Part shown: positions 1 to 8,863 of the stretch, in pieces
Position numbering within the stretch: the stretch's first letter is position 1
Layout of the letters: every line of letters begins with the position of its first letter
Assembly (NCBI GenBank): GCA_964523675.1
Contig: CAZFZT010000014.1
Coordinates: 1 to 49,235, forward strand
DNA: 49,235 nt
Origin: CAZFZT01 sp964523675
Lineage (GTDB): Bacteria > Planctomycetota > Phycisphaerae > Phycisphaerales > SM1A02
Direction: 5' to 3'
Translations under genes and position numbers: made by a program
Notes under the pieces: generated by a model
Told to the model about the DNA's origin: nothing
The model's database searches: none
The model's input: the letters and a program-made list of their open reading frames with translations, nothing else

Positions 1-1
1 C

Positions 2-394
2 GGCCAGCCGGAGATCAACATCGGCGTCATGCCCGGCGCAGGCGGCACGCAGCGCATGACGCGCGCGGTGGGCAAAGCGCTGGCGATGGATGTGATCCTC
101 AGCGGTCGATTCCTCTCAGCAAAGGAAGCACTCGAGCACGGCCTTGTGAGCCGTGTCGTACCCAAGGAAAACTGGTTTGAGGCAGCGCTGAAGGTCGCGC
201 ATGATGTGGCAAAGAAGTCGCCGCTTGCGCTGAAGATTGCGAAGGATTCTGTGCTTCAGGCGTTCGAGGGTTCGCTTTCGGAGGGTCTGATGTACGAGCG
301 AAAGCTGTTCTACCTGCTCTTTGCGTCGGAGGATCAGAAGGAGGGGATGCGCGCGTTTGTCGAGAAGCGCAAGCCGGCGTTCAAGGGGCGGTAG
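2..394 (+). CDS. Enoyl-CoA hydratase/isomerase (crotonase family), C-terminal part
   Basis: This is the end of a gene that begins before the window; the reading frame is open from base 2. The visible part opens with GQPEINIGVMPGAGGTQR, the crotonase block. Its Glu (PEI) corresponds to the second catalytic glutamate of enoyl-CoA hydratases, and the Gly-rich stretch lines the acyl-CoA pocket. It then runs through the C-terminal helical trimerisation region (SAKEALEHGLVSRVV, then an Ala/Leu-rich helix) and ends in KRKPAFKGR, a usual family ending. The expected role is hydration of trans-2-enoyl-CoA in fatty acid or related acyl-CoA breakdown. The substrate cannot be judged from this part. The oxyanion-hole half of the protein lies outside the window. 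A hairpin 40 bp downstream probably ends the transcript. Confidence 0.93.
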   Translation, partial: GQPEINIGVMPGAGGTQRMTRAVGKALAMDVILSGRFLSAKEALEHGLVSRVVPKENWFEAALKVAHDVAKKSPLALKIAKDSVLQAFEGSLSEGLMYERKLFYLLFASEDQKEGMRAFVEKRKPAFKGR

Positions 395-434
395 GAGCAG
401 CGGGGGGGGGCCAAGTGCGACGAGCGCGAAAGAA

Positions 435-464
435 AAAGCCCATGCATGGGAATGCATGGGCTTT
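435..464. terminator. Bidirectional intrinsic terminator between convergent genes
   Basis: A perfect 13-bp stem (435-447 with 452-464) closes a 4-nt loop, GGGA. On the minus strand the stem is followed by TTTTTCT, and on the plus strand by GGGTTT. It sits between the stop codons of the enoyl-CoA hydratase (394) and the convergent secreted-protein gene (492), so it can serve both. The minus direction has the better U-tract. Confidence 0.8.
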
Positions 465-491
465 GGGTTTAGAGTGAAGTGTTGGAGTTGA

Positions 492-2075
492 TTACTTGCA
501 GTCACCCCACAGCGAGAGGAGTTCGAGCAGGTCCGGCACGCCGACGCTGCCATCCTCGACGAGGTCGGCGTCTTCGCAGCCCGCTTCGACATCGCCCCAG
601 CAGGCGAGAAGCGCGAGCAGGTCAGGTACGCCAACGCTGCCATCGCCGGTCAGATCGCCGGGGCAGGGGGCGCCGGTGTCATTGAGGTCAATGCGCAGGA
701 AGGCATAGGGCGTTGAGAACGCAGGGTCGCCGGCATAGTCGGTGTCCACGCCGTTCCAGATCGCTGCGACGCAGTAGAGCACGTTGTCATCGGTAAGGTA
801 CACGCTATCGGCTTGCCAACTCGTCGCACCGCTGACACGACCGATGAAGACATCTGCGCCATCGACCTTCACAGGATCGCCTTCGCGAACCACGATCTCT
901 CCGTTGACGACGATGACATGATCAGAGGCGGTGTCGCCGTTGTCGGTCTGACCGGCCAGCACCCAGTCACCATTGTTGTTGCCTGTGAACGCGCTGAAGG
1001 ATGTGCCGGTCCAGTTCTCTCCGGAGTCGCCGATTGGATCGCCGGCCTTGGCGATCAGCTCACCATTGCGAACGGCAAACCCGCCGGCGCTGTTGGCTTG
1101 CGCACCGCGCACGTACCAGTCGTTGTTGCTGAGAACCGTCACGTTATGAGCGGTTTGGAACGTGATGCCGGTGCCGGGAATCTCGAACGACTCGCGCATC
1201 ATGATCTGATCGTTCACAACGACGATTTCATCTGAAGACGTTGGGGCGTCAATGAATGCCTTGGCGATCCAGACCCCCTTACCATCTTCTTCAAACGGCT
1301 CGAAATCGGGCGATGCCCAGAATTGATCGCTGCTGAAGCCGGTGAAGCCGCCGTAGATCTCGATGCCCACGCCGTTCAGGCCGACAACGGTGTCCACGTT
1401 GCGCTGCTTGAACTTGTTGAGGTCGTATGCGAGGACCGGACGGTAGAGCGTCGTTGGGAGGACCGCAGTGGTGTCATGTGTTCCGATCATGCCGCTATTG
1501 AGCAGATGGGTCGAGCCAATGGAGTTCCCGGCATTACCCGCAATGGGCGTGCCTGCGGGGCCTTCAAGCCCGATGTAAGGATCTCCGCCGGCGCCATTGC
1601 CGCCTTGGAATGCGACGGAGATGTTGCCGTCAATCGACTTCATGATCTTCTGCATGACATTCGCTGCACCGCCGCGCGCTCGCAGCCGAAACGCAAAGTC
1701 ACCGTCATCATTGAAACCAGCGCCGCCTTGGGTGAAGTCGAGTACTTCATCACCGACTGCACCGGGAAACGGGAAACCCTCTTGCAATGTGGTGGAGACC
1801 GTGTTGCCCTCACCAATGAGGATCATGCTGCGGAAGTCGGCATCGAGCTGGTTCTGAATCCGCATCACCCATTTGCCGGTCGGGCTGACCGTAAGCTGAT
1901 CGAACTGGCGGAATGTCGTCGGCTCGGATGCGCCGGGAACCTCCGCAGTTGGGTGTCCCGGAATCTTGGTGTAGATGGCCTCGACGCCGTCTGCGAATAC
2001 GGGCGCGCAGAGCAGCGCTCCCGCAACGCCGAGTGTCGCGGCACTCATCTTGAGCTCCGTTCGTGTGCATTGCAT
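492..2075 (-). CDS. Secreted protein with two C-terminal dockerin-like repeats
   Basis: A 527-residue exported protein of unknown function. It starts with a signal peptide (hydrophobic core about residues 11-26, probable cleavage after PVFA). The body is beta-rich with repeated 'ND.G.WV..G'-like units (for example NNDWYVRG, NNNGDWVLAG), which suggests a beta-propeller or beta-repeat fold. The last 54 residues hold two EF-hand/dockerin-type repeats, each D-x-x-x-D-G-S-V-G-V-P-D-L-L followed by a WGD. Such endings are common in planctomycete surface proteins and probably bind calcium or act as a sorting tag; that role is inference. The start is supported by AGGAGG at 2083-2088, 7 nt upstream. 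It diverges from the microlipoprotein at 2322 across a 246-bp promoter gap. Cysteines flank the dockerin repeats. Confidence 0.85.
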   Translation of the reverse strand: MQCTRTELKMSAATLGVAGALLCAPVFADGVEAIYTKIPGHPTAEVPGASEPTTFRQFDQLTVSPTGKWVMRIQNQLDADFRSMILIGEGNTVSTTLQEGFPFPGAVGDEVLDFTQGGAGFNDDGDFAFRLRARGGAANVMQKIMKSIDGNISVAFQGGNGAGGDPYIGLEGPAGTPIAGNAGNSIGSTHLLNSGMIGTHDTTAVLPTTLYRPVLAYDLNKFKQRNVDTVVGLNGVGIEIYGGFTGFSSDQFWASPDFEPFEEDGKGVWIAKAFIDAPTSSDEIVVVNDQIMMRESFEIPGTGITFQTAHNVTVLSNNDWYVRGAQANSAGGFAVRNGELIAKAGDPIGDSGENWTGTSFSAFTGNNNGDWVLAGQTDNGDTASDHVIVVNGEIVVREGDPVKVDGADVFIGRVSGATSWQADSVYLTDDNVLYCVAAIWNGVDTDYAGDPAFSTPYAFLRIDLNDTGAPCPGDLTGDGSVGVPDLLALLACWGDVEAGCEDADLVEDGSVGVPDLLELLSLWGDCK

Positions 2076-2321
2076 CTTCTTTCCTCCTCTTAATGAGTTG
2101 AACGTGGAAAACCAGGTCGCACAATCCGACCATTTTGCGAATCATCGCAGTTCCTCCAATGTATCACCCGAGCCGGAATTCCGCAATGCCTCGGAAGTTA
2201 GTAACTTTGCCCGGATCTGTCGGCCTACCTTGGCCCCCAAGGGCACAGGTCGCTTGTGACGCCTAACATGTTGCTGAAACCGGCCCTTCACGGGCCCATC
2301 TGACAAAGGAGCCAGAATCAC

Positions 2322-2495
2322 ATGACACGCAAACTTTTCGCACTTCTCGCTTTGTTCCTGCTGGCTGGCGCAATGACCGTTCCCATGGTCGGCTGCGAAG
2401 AAGAAGGCCCCGGCGAACGCATGGGGCGCGACCTCGATGAAGCAGGTGAAGATCTCAGAGACGCCGCAGAAGATCTGGGTGACGATCTCGATTGA
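2322..2495 (+). CDS. Entericidin-like small lipoprotein (57 aa)
   Basis: A 57-codon gene. The N-terminus MTRKLFALLALFLLAGAM is a lipoprotein signal peptide leading to a lipobox-like MVGC, with Cys25 as the expected lipidated residue. The mature part is about 33 residues, very acidic, and built of near repeats: GRDLDEAGEDL, RDAAEDL, GDDLD. Size, lipobox and the 'G.D...AG...DAAE' pattern resemble the entericidin/EcnAB family of small envelope lipoproteins, although the mature part is more acidic than usual. AAAGGAG ends 10 nt before the ATG. There is no partner gene that would make it an obvious antidote/toxin pair. The entericidin assignment is pattern-based; the lipoprotein call is firmer. 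Confidence 0.75.
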   Translation: MTRKLFALLALFLLAGAMTVPMVGCEEEGPGERMGRDLDEAGEDLRDAAEDLGDDLD

Positions 2496-2542
2496 TCGAT
2501 CACGATTTTCGTCTCGGGCAGCTTCGCTGCTTGAAAGTCATG

Positions 2543-2597
2543 ATGGTGCAGGTGTCACGCCTGTGATCGTTCACCACAGGTGAGACGCCTGCACCAT
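2543..2597. repeat. Imperfect palindrome, 23-bp arms
   Basis: Arms 2543-2565 and 2575-2597 pair with three mismatches around a 9-nt spacer; both outer ends read ATGGTGCAGG on their own strand. It lies between the 3' ends of the microlipoprotein gene and the convergent lipoprotein gene. There is no U-run, so it is not a standard terminator. It could be a REP-like element or a Rho-independent structure protecting both 3' ends. Confidence 0.6.
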
Positions 2598-2612
2598 TGC
2601 TTCCGCGGGAGT

Positions 2613-3206
2613 TTACGGTTCGAGCAGATCGCCGAGGTCTTCGATTGCTTCGTCGTCAGGTGTTGGTGCGTCGGCGGCTGACGGCTGTTCGTCCGCAGCT
2701 GGCTGGGGCTCAGGCGCGGGGGCGGCGGGGCGCAGCGGCTGAGCATCAAGAATCACGTCGCCGGCGTAGAGCAGTTGACGGACTGCCGCAAAGAATCGGC
2801 GACCTTCATCTCGTGCGCGCGTTGGAATCGCCACTCCGCGTGTATGAAAACGAGCCGTTGGGGGATCAACTTTCTCCATCACGATGTGAAATCGCCAGTC
2901 GAGTTGTTCGTCCCATGGCCGGCTGCCAGGTCGCACATAGGACCGCTCAAGAATGCGGTACACGTTGATCCTCGCTTCCTCGCCATCCACATGCACATGG
3001 TTCTCGATGACGTGCCAATCGCGGTATTCGGGGTTCCTCGCAACTGTTTGCATCGCGCTCCAGACATGCCCCGGATCGTGGCCGTAGAACTCCTGTTTGA
3101 CGCTGGAACAGCCGGCGATGGCCATCGCGATGAGCAGCAGTCCCATTGGGGCGACACAGCAAGCAGGACGAAGGCGGCGAGGGAAATGTGGCTTCATGAT
3201 CGTCAT
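2613..3206 (-). CDS. Hypothetical lipoprotein
   Basis: A 197-residue protein. The basic N-terminus and hydrophobic segment (about residues 19-32) end in the lipobox AIAGC, so Cys33 is the probable lipid attachment site. The mature part is about 115 residues of mixed alpha/beta character with many aromatic and charged residues (HDPGHVWSAMQTVARN, DWRFHIVMEKVDPPTARF). A Pro/Ala/Glu-rich low-complexity tail of about 45 residues follows and ends DLGDLLEP. I do not recognise the domain. The start could be Met1 or Met4 of MTIM. It is convergent with the microlipoprotein gene and divergent from lysC, with 151 bp between. Confidence 0.75.
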   Translation of the reverse strand: MTIMKPHFPRRLRPACCVAPMGLLLIAMAIAGCSSVKQEFYGHDPGHVWSAMQTVARNPEYRDWHVIENHVHVDGEEARINVYRILERSYVRPGSRPWDEQLDWRFHIVMEKVDPPTARFHTRGVAIPTRARDEGRRFFAAVRQLLYAGDVILDAQPLRPAAPAPEPQPAADEQPSAADAPTPDDEAIEDLGDLLEP

Positions 3207-3345
3207 AGACTGGCGTCTTGTGCCGATTTGTCAAGCCGACAACGTTCTGATATTGCCTCGGCACGCTGCAACCTGCATCTCCCTGGCACGCCACCAGTGA
3301 CTGACGCTCTACCCCCGTGCTATCGCGCGATCGGATGACAACCCG

Positions 3346-3351
3346 TACAAT
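3346..3351 (+). promoter_or_regulatory. -10 box of lysC (leaderless type)
   Basis: TACAAT ends 6 nt before the lysC ATG at 3358, so transcription would start at or next to the A of the start codon. There is no Shine-Dalgarno sequence and no clear -35 box. Confidence 0.5.
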
Positions 3352-3357
3352 CCACCG

Positions 3358-4638
3358 ATGCCCATAGTCGTTCAGAAATACGGCGGTACGTCAGTGGCGG
3401 ACCTCTCGCGCATTCGCAAATGCGCCGGCAGAGCGATAGCCGCTGCGTCGAATGGCCATCAGGTCGTCGTTGTGGTTTCCGCTATGGGCCATACGACAGA
3501 TGAGCTTATCGAACTGGCGGAGGAGCTTTCCGAGCGTCCTGCGCCCCGTGAACTTGATCTGCTCATGTCAACCGGCGAAACGGTCAGCTGTTCGCTGATG
3601 GCCATGGCGATCCAGGCCATGGGAGTCGACGCCATTGCGCTGGCCGGGGCGCAGCTCGGCATCGACACCGATGCGTGTCATAGCAAGGCGAAGATTCAGG
3701 CGATCGATGCCGGCCGAATCCATCGAGAGTTGCAGCGGGGGCGGATCGTGGTCGCAGCGGGATTCCAGGGCATCTCACCGGAGGGCGCCATCACCACGCT
3801 TGGCCGCGGGGGGTCGGACACAACTGCGGTTGCGCTTGCGTGCGCGCTTTCGAGTGACGGTGAGCGGGCCATCTGTGAGATTTACACCGACGTCGATGGC
3901 GTGTATACGGCTGATCCACGACGGGTTCCCAATGCTCGCAAACTCGCGCAGATCAGCTACGACGAAATGCTCGAGCTCGCATCTCTTGGTGCAGGTGTGA
4001 TGCACAGCAGGGCGGTCATGTTCGGCCGCAATTACGCGGTGCCGATCCATGTTCGGCACAGCCAGAAGCCCGACCCGGGCACCATGATCATTCAGGAAAC
4101 ACCGGAAATGGAACAGATTTCAGTCGTAGGCGCAGTCCTCACCCCGGACCTGGGTCGGGTCTCGTTACGTAAAATTCCCAATCGAACCGGCGTGCAGGCG
4201 CAGATCTTTCGCCATGTCGCTGCGGCTGACATTCTCGTCGATGACATCATGCAGATCGAGTACGGGGACCGCGTGGACCTGTCCTTTACCGTCGAGTTCA
4301 AAGACCTCGCGGACATCAAAACGGCTGTCAGCAAGGCCCAGGACGAACTTGGCGGCGAGATGGCTGTCGAAGTCGGCCTGGCGAAAGTTTCTGTCGTCGG
4401 TGTCGGCATGCGCACGCACACAGGCGTCGCGTCGACACTCTTCGAGGCGCTCGGCAAAGCAGGCATCAACATTGCCAATATCACCACCAGCGAGATCAAG
4501 ATTTCCTGCATTGTCGCGAAAGAGCATGGCGAGCAGGCGCTGCGCATCGTTCATGATGCATTCGGCCTTGACCATGAGCCGCAGGTTGCAGGCCGACTCA
4601 AGACGGAAGCCGGCCAGTTTGCGGTCAAGTCCTATTGA
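3358..4638 (+). CDS. lysC: Aspartate kinase
   Basis: A 426-residue aspartokinase: phosphorylates aspartate, the first step to lysine, diaminopimelate, threonine and methionine. The N-terminal kinase motif KYGGTS is at residues 7-12. STGE (71-74) matches the substrate/ATP-site block, GRGGSDTTA (149-157) the second nucleotide loop, and YTDVDGVYTADPR (176-188) the conserved aspartokinase segment. Two ACT domains follow, about 255-340 and 341-415. The second carries VGVGMRTHTGVA and the INIANITTSEIKIS motif found in lysine/threonine-inhibited enzymes, so feedback control is likely. The length fits the monofunctional class. The start is fixed by MPIVVQKYGG and by the TACAAT box just upstream. Confidence 0.97.
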   Translation: MPIVVQKYGGTSVADLSRIRKCAGRAIAAASNGHQVVVVVSAMGHTTDELIELAEELSERPAPRELDLLMSTGETVSCSLMAMAIQAMGVDAIALAGAQLGIDTDACHSKAKIQAIDAGRIHRELQRGRIVVAAGFQGISPEGAITTLGRGGSDTTAVALACALSSDGERAICEIYTDVDGVYTADPRRVPNARKLAQISYDEMLELASLGAGVMHSRAVMFGRNYAVPIHVRHSQKPDPGTMIIQETPEMEQISVVGAVLTPDLGRVSLRKIPNRTGVQAQIFRHVAAADILVDDIMQIEYGDRVDLSFTVEFKDLADIKTAVSKAQDELGGEMAVEVGLAKVSVVGVGMRTHTGVASTLFEALGKAGINIANITTSEIKISCIVAKEHGEQALRIVHDAFGLDHEPQVAGRLKTEAGQFAVKSY

Positions 4639-4816
4639 CGGGCGGAACGCCGTTGCGGCGGCGTCCATGAAGCAGTTTTACATAACAGGGATTATGAGAC
4701 GTTGTGTGGTGGGGTCGTGAGGGATGCCCGAGCGGAGGTCGGCGTAGGTCCACAGATGAGATCTGCCGCTTGCGGCTGGAAACTCCATGTGTTGGCGGGT
4801 TCGTCAAACGCCGTTA

Positions 4817-5932
4817 CTACGAGACGAGTTTTTCAATGGCTTGATCGAGACGGCTGACTGCGTTCGGAACCAGGGCAGCTGCCAGTTGACTGCGGATCGC
4901 CCGTCGCACCGCATCCGGGTCCGCAGGCGGCTGGCTTGGCGTGAGCCCGCGGGCGCAAGGCGGCAGCAGCTCCGGGTAACTCAGCCGGTTTGGAAGCCAC
5001 GGAAGGCAGCCGACCAGCATTGCCTCGACCACGGCAATGCCAAAGAACTCGTGTCTTGCTGTGGAGAGTACCCAGTCGCACTCCCGCAACTTCTTCAAGT
5101 AAGTATTGCGATTCGGTTCATAGCCGAAATGGTTTATCCGGGTTCTGAAGCGTTTCTCAAAGTCCTCAAGCTCACGCGGCACTTCGTCATACCGCTCACC
5201 GAGAATCGTCCATCGCAGGTCAAGCTCCTCCGACCAGCGCTCGGCTACCGCCAGCAACTCATCCGGCCCCTTGTCGTGCTCCCAGCGGTGCGGCCAGGCC
5301 ACGTTCACCGGCCGCGATTCGTTATGTAAAACTCCTCCTGCAAGCAGTTCCTCCGGCACCTCCACCGGAGGCCAGATGACCGCGCTTCGGGCCTCGATCC
5401 GGCTACGAACATCACCGACCTGAACATCACTCCCTCTGCGCAGAAGCGATTCAATCCCCGCCAGGTATGAACGTAGGTTCCACTGGCTGTTCCAGAACAC
5501 TCGATCGGCGGCGAGAATGCTTGTCAGATTGGTGAGCGCAAAGTGAACATCGCGATCACCATGCTGAGTTGACTCACTGCTTGCGGTCGAATACGGCGAT
5601 TCGGGATATGCCGCCTGATTTTCATGCATGTACAGGATGAGCGGCAGATTGCGTAGTGCCGCCGGCAACAGCGCGCGCAGATCAGCAGCGCTCATCAGTG
5701 AGGTCACAAAGATTGCGTCATAGTGATGACGCTCCCCCACCGCACTGAGCTGCTCAACCATCTCCGCAGCCGCAAGGCGCATGCGCCACTTCCAGTTCCG
5801 ACCCGGTCGTGTGATCCATCGCCAGTTATGGCGCGAGTGACGCGAGATCGTTTCGCGCACGGCACGGTGCGATCCGGCATCAAACGGCTCGAAGGCGAGG
5901 ATGCGAAGTTGTCGCGAATCACCGAAACTCAC
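4817..5932 (-). CDS. tRNA-queuosine alpha-mannosyltransferase homologue (DUF3524/GTDC1 family)
   Basis: A 371-residue glycosyltransferase. The N-terminal half matches the tRNA-queuosine mannosyltransferase (QTMAN, formerly DUF3524/GTDC1) pattern. It has FEPFDAGSH at 14-22, RPGRNWKWRMR at 42-52, YMHENQ at 101-106, and NLTSILAADRVFWNSQWN near 135-152. The C-terminal half is a GT-B nucleotide-sugar domain with HRWEHDKGP, HFGYEPNR, STARHEFFGIAVVEA (the donor-site EX7E region) and PNRLSYPELLPP. In vertebrates this family mannosylates queuosine in tRNA-Asp; the sugar and acceptor in bacteria cannot be read from sequence. It starts with GTG. It lies 65 bp downstream of infB on the same strand, consistent with a translation role. 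Confidence 0.85.
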   Translation of the reverse strand: MSFGDSRQLRILAFEPFDAGSHRAVRETISRHSRHNWRWITRPGRNWKWRMRLAAAEMVEQLSAVGERHHYDAIFVTSLMSAADLRALLPAALRNLPLILYMHENQAAYPESPYSTASSESTQHGDRDVHFALTNLTSILAADRVFWNSQWNLRSYLAGIESLLRRGSDVQVGDVRSRIEARSAVIWPPVEVPEELLAGGVLHNESRPVNVAWPHRWEHDKGPDELLAVAERWSEELDLRWTILGERYDEVPRELEDFEKRFRTRINHFGYEPNRNTYLKKLRECDWVLSTARHEFFGIAVVEAMLVGCLPWLPNRLSYPELLPPCARGLTPSQPPADPDAVRRAIRSQLAAALVPNAVSRLDQAIEKLVS

Positions 5933-5941
5933 GCCAACAAC

Positions 5942-5947
5942 AGCGTA
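5942..5947 (-). promoter_or_regulatory. Possible -10 box of the mannosyltransferase gene
   Basis: On the minus strand TACGCT lies 9 nt before the GTG start. It fits the short-leader pattern of other genes here but is a weak match. Read-through from infB is an alternative. Confidence 0.3.
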
Positions 5948-5997
5948 CCACCCGCGGCCGAGGCGGTGCGAACGCCATCAACTCGCGGCAGCGACGT

Positions 5998-8790
5998 TTA
6001 CAGTTTTCGCCGCACTTCGAGCGTCTTGTAGCATTCGAGGACGTCGCCGACTTTGATGTCGTCGTAGCCGACAATTCTCATGCCGCACTCCTGGCCGGCG
6101 CGGACCTCCTTGACGTCGTCCTTGAAGCGTTTGAGCTGCTCGAGGCGGCGATCCTTCTCGATGACGATGTCGTCGCGCGTGACACGAATCTGGGCATTCC
6201 GTTCGACGACACCATCGGTCACGTAGCAGCCGGCGACCATGCCGACCTTGCTGACCTTGAAGACATCGCGCACCTCGGCGTGGCCAAGCACTTCGAGCTT
6301 CAGTTCCGGCTCCAGCAGGCCTTCGGCGGCCTTCTTGACGTCATCGACAATATCGTAGATGACGTCGTAGTAGCGGATGTCCACGCCGCGTTGCTCCGCC
6401 GCCTTGCGGGCAGCGCCGGAGGCCGTGACATTGAAGCCCAGAATGATCGCGCCGGCCGCTTCCGCCAGCGAGACGTCCGACTCGTTGATGCCGCCGACGG
6501 CTGCGTGCTTGATCGAAACGGCAATTTCATCGGTGGCGATCTTCTGGATCGTTGCCTTGATGGTTTCAAGCGAGCCGTGCACATCTGCCTTCAGCACAAG
6601 CGGCAGTTCAGTGCGCTGCTTGTCAGCCAGATGCTTGAAGATATTGTTGAGCGTGATCTTTTCGGTCGCGAGTTGACGCTCCCGTTCCTGATGCTGTCGC
6701 TCTGCGGCTGCCTGCTCGGCCGCCTTCAGTGACTTGACAGCATAAAACTTATCGCCGGCATCTGGAACAAGATCGATGCCCGAAATAGCGACCGGCATAG
6801 AAGGCGTCGCCGAATCAACGCGCTGACCACGGTCACTGACGATGTCGCGCACACGGCCGTAGGCACGGCCGACGACGATGAAGTCCCCCTTCTTCAGCTC
6901 GCCATGCTGCACCAGTATTCGCGCCACCGGACCGCGACCTTCCTCCATCTGCGCTTCGAGTACAGATCCCTGTCCTGCGCCGCCAAAGTCGGCCTTGAGT
7001 TCAAGGATCTGCGCCTGAAGGTCGAGTACTTCGAGGAGATCCTGAATGCCATCGCCCTTGATCGCGCTTGTACGAACAACTTCTGTGTCACCGCCCCACT
7101 CGACAGGATTCATGCCGTGCTCAGCAAGTTGGCCGAGGATTCGCTGAATGTTGGTGTCCGTCGCTTCGGCCTTATCGATCTTGTTGAGCGCCACGACGAT
7201 GGGGACGCCGGCCGCCTTGGCATGATTGATCGACTCAATAGTCTGCGGCATGACGCCGTCGTCAGCGGCCACCACGAGCACTGCGATATCCGTCACCTTG
7301 GCGCCGCGGGCGCGCATTTCGGTGAACGCTTCGTGGCCGGGCGTGTCGATAAACGTCACCTGCCGCTCGCCCTCGCCCAAGTGCACGGGAACGCGGAATG
7401 CGCTTGTCGCCTGCGTTATGCCGCCTGCTTCACCCTCCGCGACATTGGTGTTTCGAATTCGGTCAAGCAGCGACGTCTTACCGTGATCCACGTGACCCAG
7501 AATCGTCACGACAGGAGAACGCGGTCGCTCATCGACGAGCTCTCGATCCTGGAACGTTTGCTCAATCTGCTGCTCCGCAGACCGTTGCTCGATGACTTCA
7601 AGCTCGATGTCATACTCGATCATCAGTTCAATTGCGGTTTCCGAATCAATCGCAGAATTGATCGTGGCCGGCTTGCCAGCGAGGAAGAGCTTCTTCAGAA
7701 TGTCCGCCGTCTTGACGCCGGTGGCGGCTGAGAGTTCCTTGATGGTGATCGGCTCCGCAATCTTGACTTTGCCGCCGGTCTCAGCCGCAGTCTGCGCGCG
7801 ATGCGTCGATGTGGTGGCGCGCTTGAGGTTGTCACGTCGGGCCTGACGAATGAAACCGCCGGCGCGCTGCAGCCGCATCTCGCGTTCGATAAGATCCTGT
7901 TCGCGCCAGTTGAACGGCCGATCGTCTCCAGCCAACGCGCGTCCGGTCCGACCGGCCCCCTCCCCTGCTGCGCCACTGCGGCGCTTGTTTCGCCGCGGAC
8001 CCGGACCGCTTGGCGCGCCACGCGCAGCATCTGGATCGAACGTGTCGGGCATGCCGACGCCACGGCCGGAACGCGGACCGCCACGACTGATCGGTGATGG
8101 CCGAGCCGCCCCACGCGAACGCGGCGCGGGGACGTTATCCGGATTCTCGACCCGGATCACCTTCGGCCCCTTCATCTCGACCTTCTTCGGCTGCTCAAGC
8201 CGGGGGCCTGCTGGTGTGATGACTTCCGGCCGCGTCGGGACGTTGGTGACCGCCTTCGGCTTCTCTTGCGTTTTCTCCTGGTCAGCTGCGTCGTCGCGCG
8301 GCTCGGCAGCTGGCGCACGTCGCTTCGCCTTCGCTTCGGTATCGACCACCTTGGTGAGGGCTTCAGCCGGCTCCGTCGCCTTGATTTGCGGCTCCGTCGT
8401 GGGCTCGGTCTTCCTGACCACCTGCTTCGACTTCTTCTCGGCCGGTGGCGCAGCAGGCGCGCTCACTTCCGCTTCGGGCGGCGCGACCTCGTCCGGCGGC
8501 GACTCTTGCTGCACATCAGCAGCGGCCTTGGTTGGACGAGCTTTTCGCTTCGCCTTCGCGCGCGCCGTCTTGACATCGACGGGCGCAGCAGTCTCAACAG
8601 CCGTACCGCCCCCGAGCTCATCGCTGAACCATTCACTGATCGTCATCTGAAGCCCGACCGAGACGGGCGAAAGATGATTCTCTATGCCGGGTATGCCTTC
8701 AGCTTTGCACTTGGCAACGACATCCTTCGAAGTCACGCCTAGTTGCTTAGCCAGTTGATGAACGCGGGTTTGGGCGGGTTTCTTAGCCAC
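5998..8790 (-). CDS. infB: Translation initiation factor IF-2
   Basis: A 930-residue GTPase that brings initiator tRNA to the 30S subunit. The IF2 N-terminal helical domain is at about 1-55 (VHQLAKQLGVTSKDVVAKCK). A long low-complexity Pro/Ala/Lys/Glu linker runs to about 290, with an Arg-rich stretch near 220-280. A second IF2_N-like segment lies near 340-390 (ITIKELSAATGVKTADILKKL). The G domain has GHVDHGKT (about 431), DTPGHEAF (about 480) and NKID (about 535). Domains II-IV follow, ending KTLEVRRKL. The start is GTG, with GGAGA 7 nt upstream. It follows nusA by 73 bp on the same strand, the classical nusA-infB order. Neither rbfA nor rimP flanks it here. Confidence 0.97.
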   Translation of the reverse strand: MAKKPAQTRVHQLAKQLGVTSKDVVAKCKAEGIPGIENHLSPVSVGLQMTISEWFSDELGGGTAVETAAPVDVKTARAKAKRKARPTKAAADVQQESPPDEVAPPEAEVSAPAAPPAEKKSKQVVRKTEPTTEPQIKATEPAEALTKVVDTEAKAKRRAPAAEPRDDAADQEKTQEKPKAVTNVPTRPEVITPAGPRLEQPKKVEMKGPKVIRVENPDNVPAPRSRGAARPSPISRGGPRSGRGVGMPDTFDPDAARGAPSGPGPRRNKRRSGAAGEGAGRTGRALAGDDRPFNWREQDLIEREMRLQRAGGFIRQARRDNLKRATTSTHRAQTAAETGGKVKIAEPITIKELSAATGVKTADILKKLFLAGKPATINSAIDSETAIELMIEYDIELEVIEQRSAEQQIEQTFQDRELVDERPRSPVVTILGHVDHGKTSLLDRIRNTNVAEGEAGGITQATSAFRVPVHLGEGERQVTFIDTPGHEAFTEMRARGAKVTDIAVLVVAADDGVMPQTIESINHAKAAGVPIVVALNKIDKAEATDTNIQRILGQLAEHGMNPVEWGGDTEVVRTSAIKGDGIQDLLEVLDLQAQILELKADFGGAGQGSVLEAQMEEGRGPVARILVQHGELKKGDFIVVGRAYGRVRDIVSDRGQRVDSATPSMPVAISGIDLVPDAGDKFYAVKSLKAAEQAAAERQHQERERQLATEKITLNNIFKHLADKQRTELPLVLKADVHGSLETIKATIQKIATDEIAVSIKHAAVGGINESDVSLAEAAGAIILGFNVTASGAARKAAEQRGVDIRYYDVIYDIVDDVKKAAEGLLEPELKLEVLGHAEVRDVFKVSKVGMVAGCYVTDGVVERNAQIRVTRDDIVIEKDRRLEQLKRFKDDVKEVRAGQECGMRIVGYDDIKVGDVLECYKTLEVRRKL

Positions 8791-8863
8791 TCAGTGTCTC
8801 CATCGGCAAGTCCTACGACTCGCCACAGTCTTTGCAGTCCTTAGGAAGTGGACGTATTCGAGT

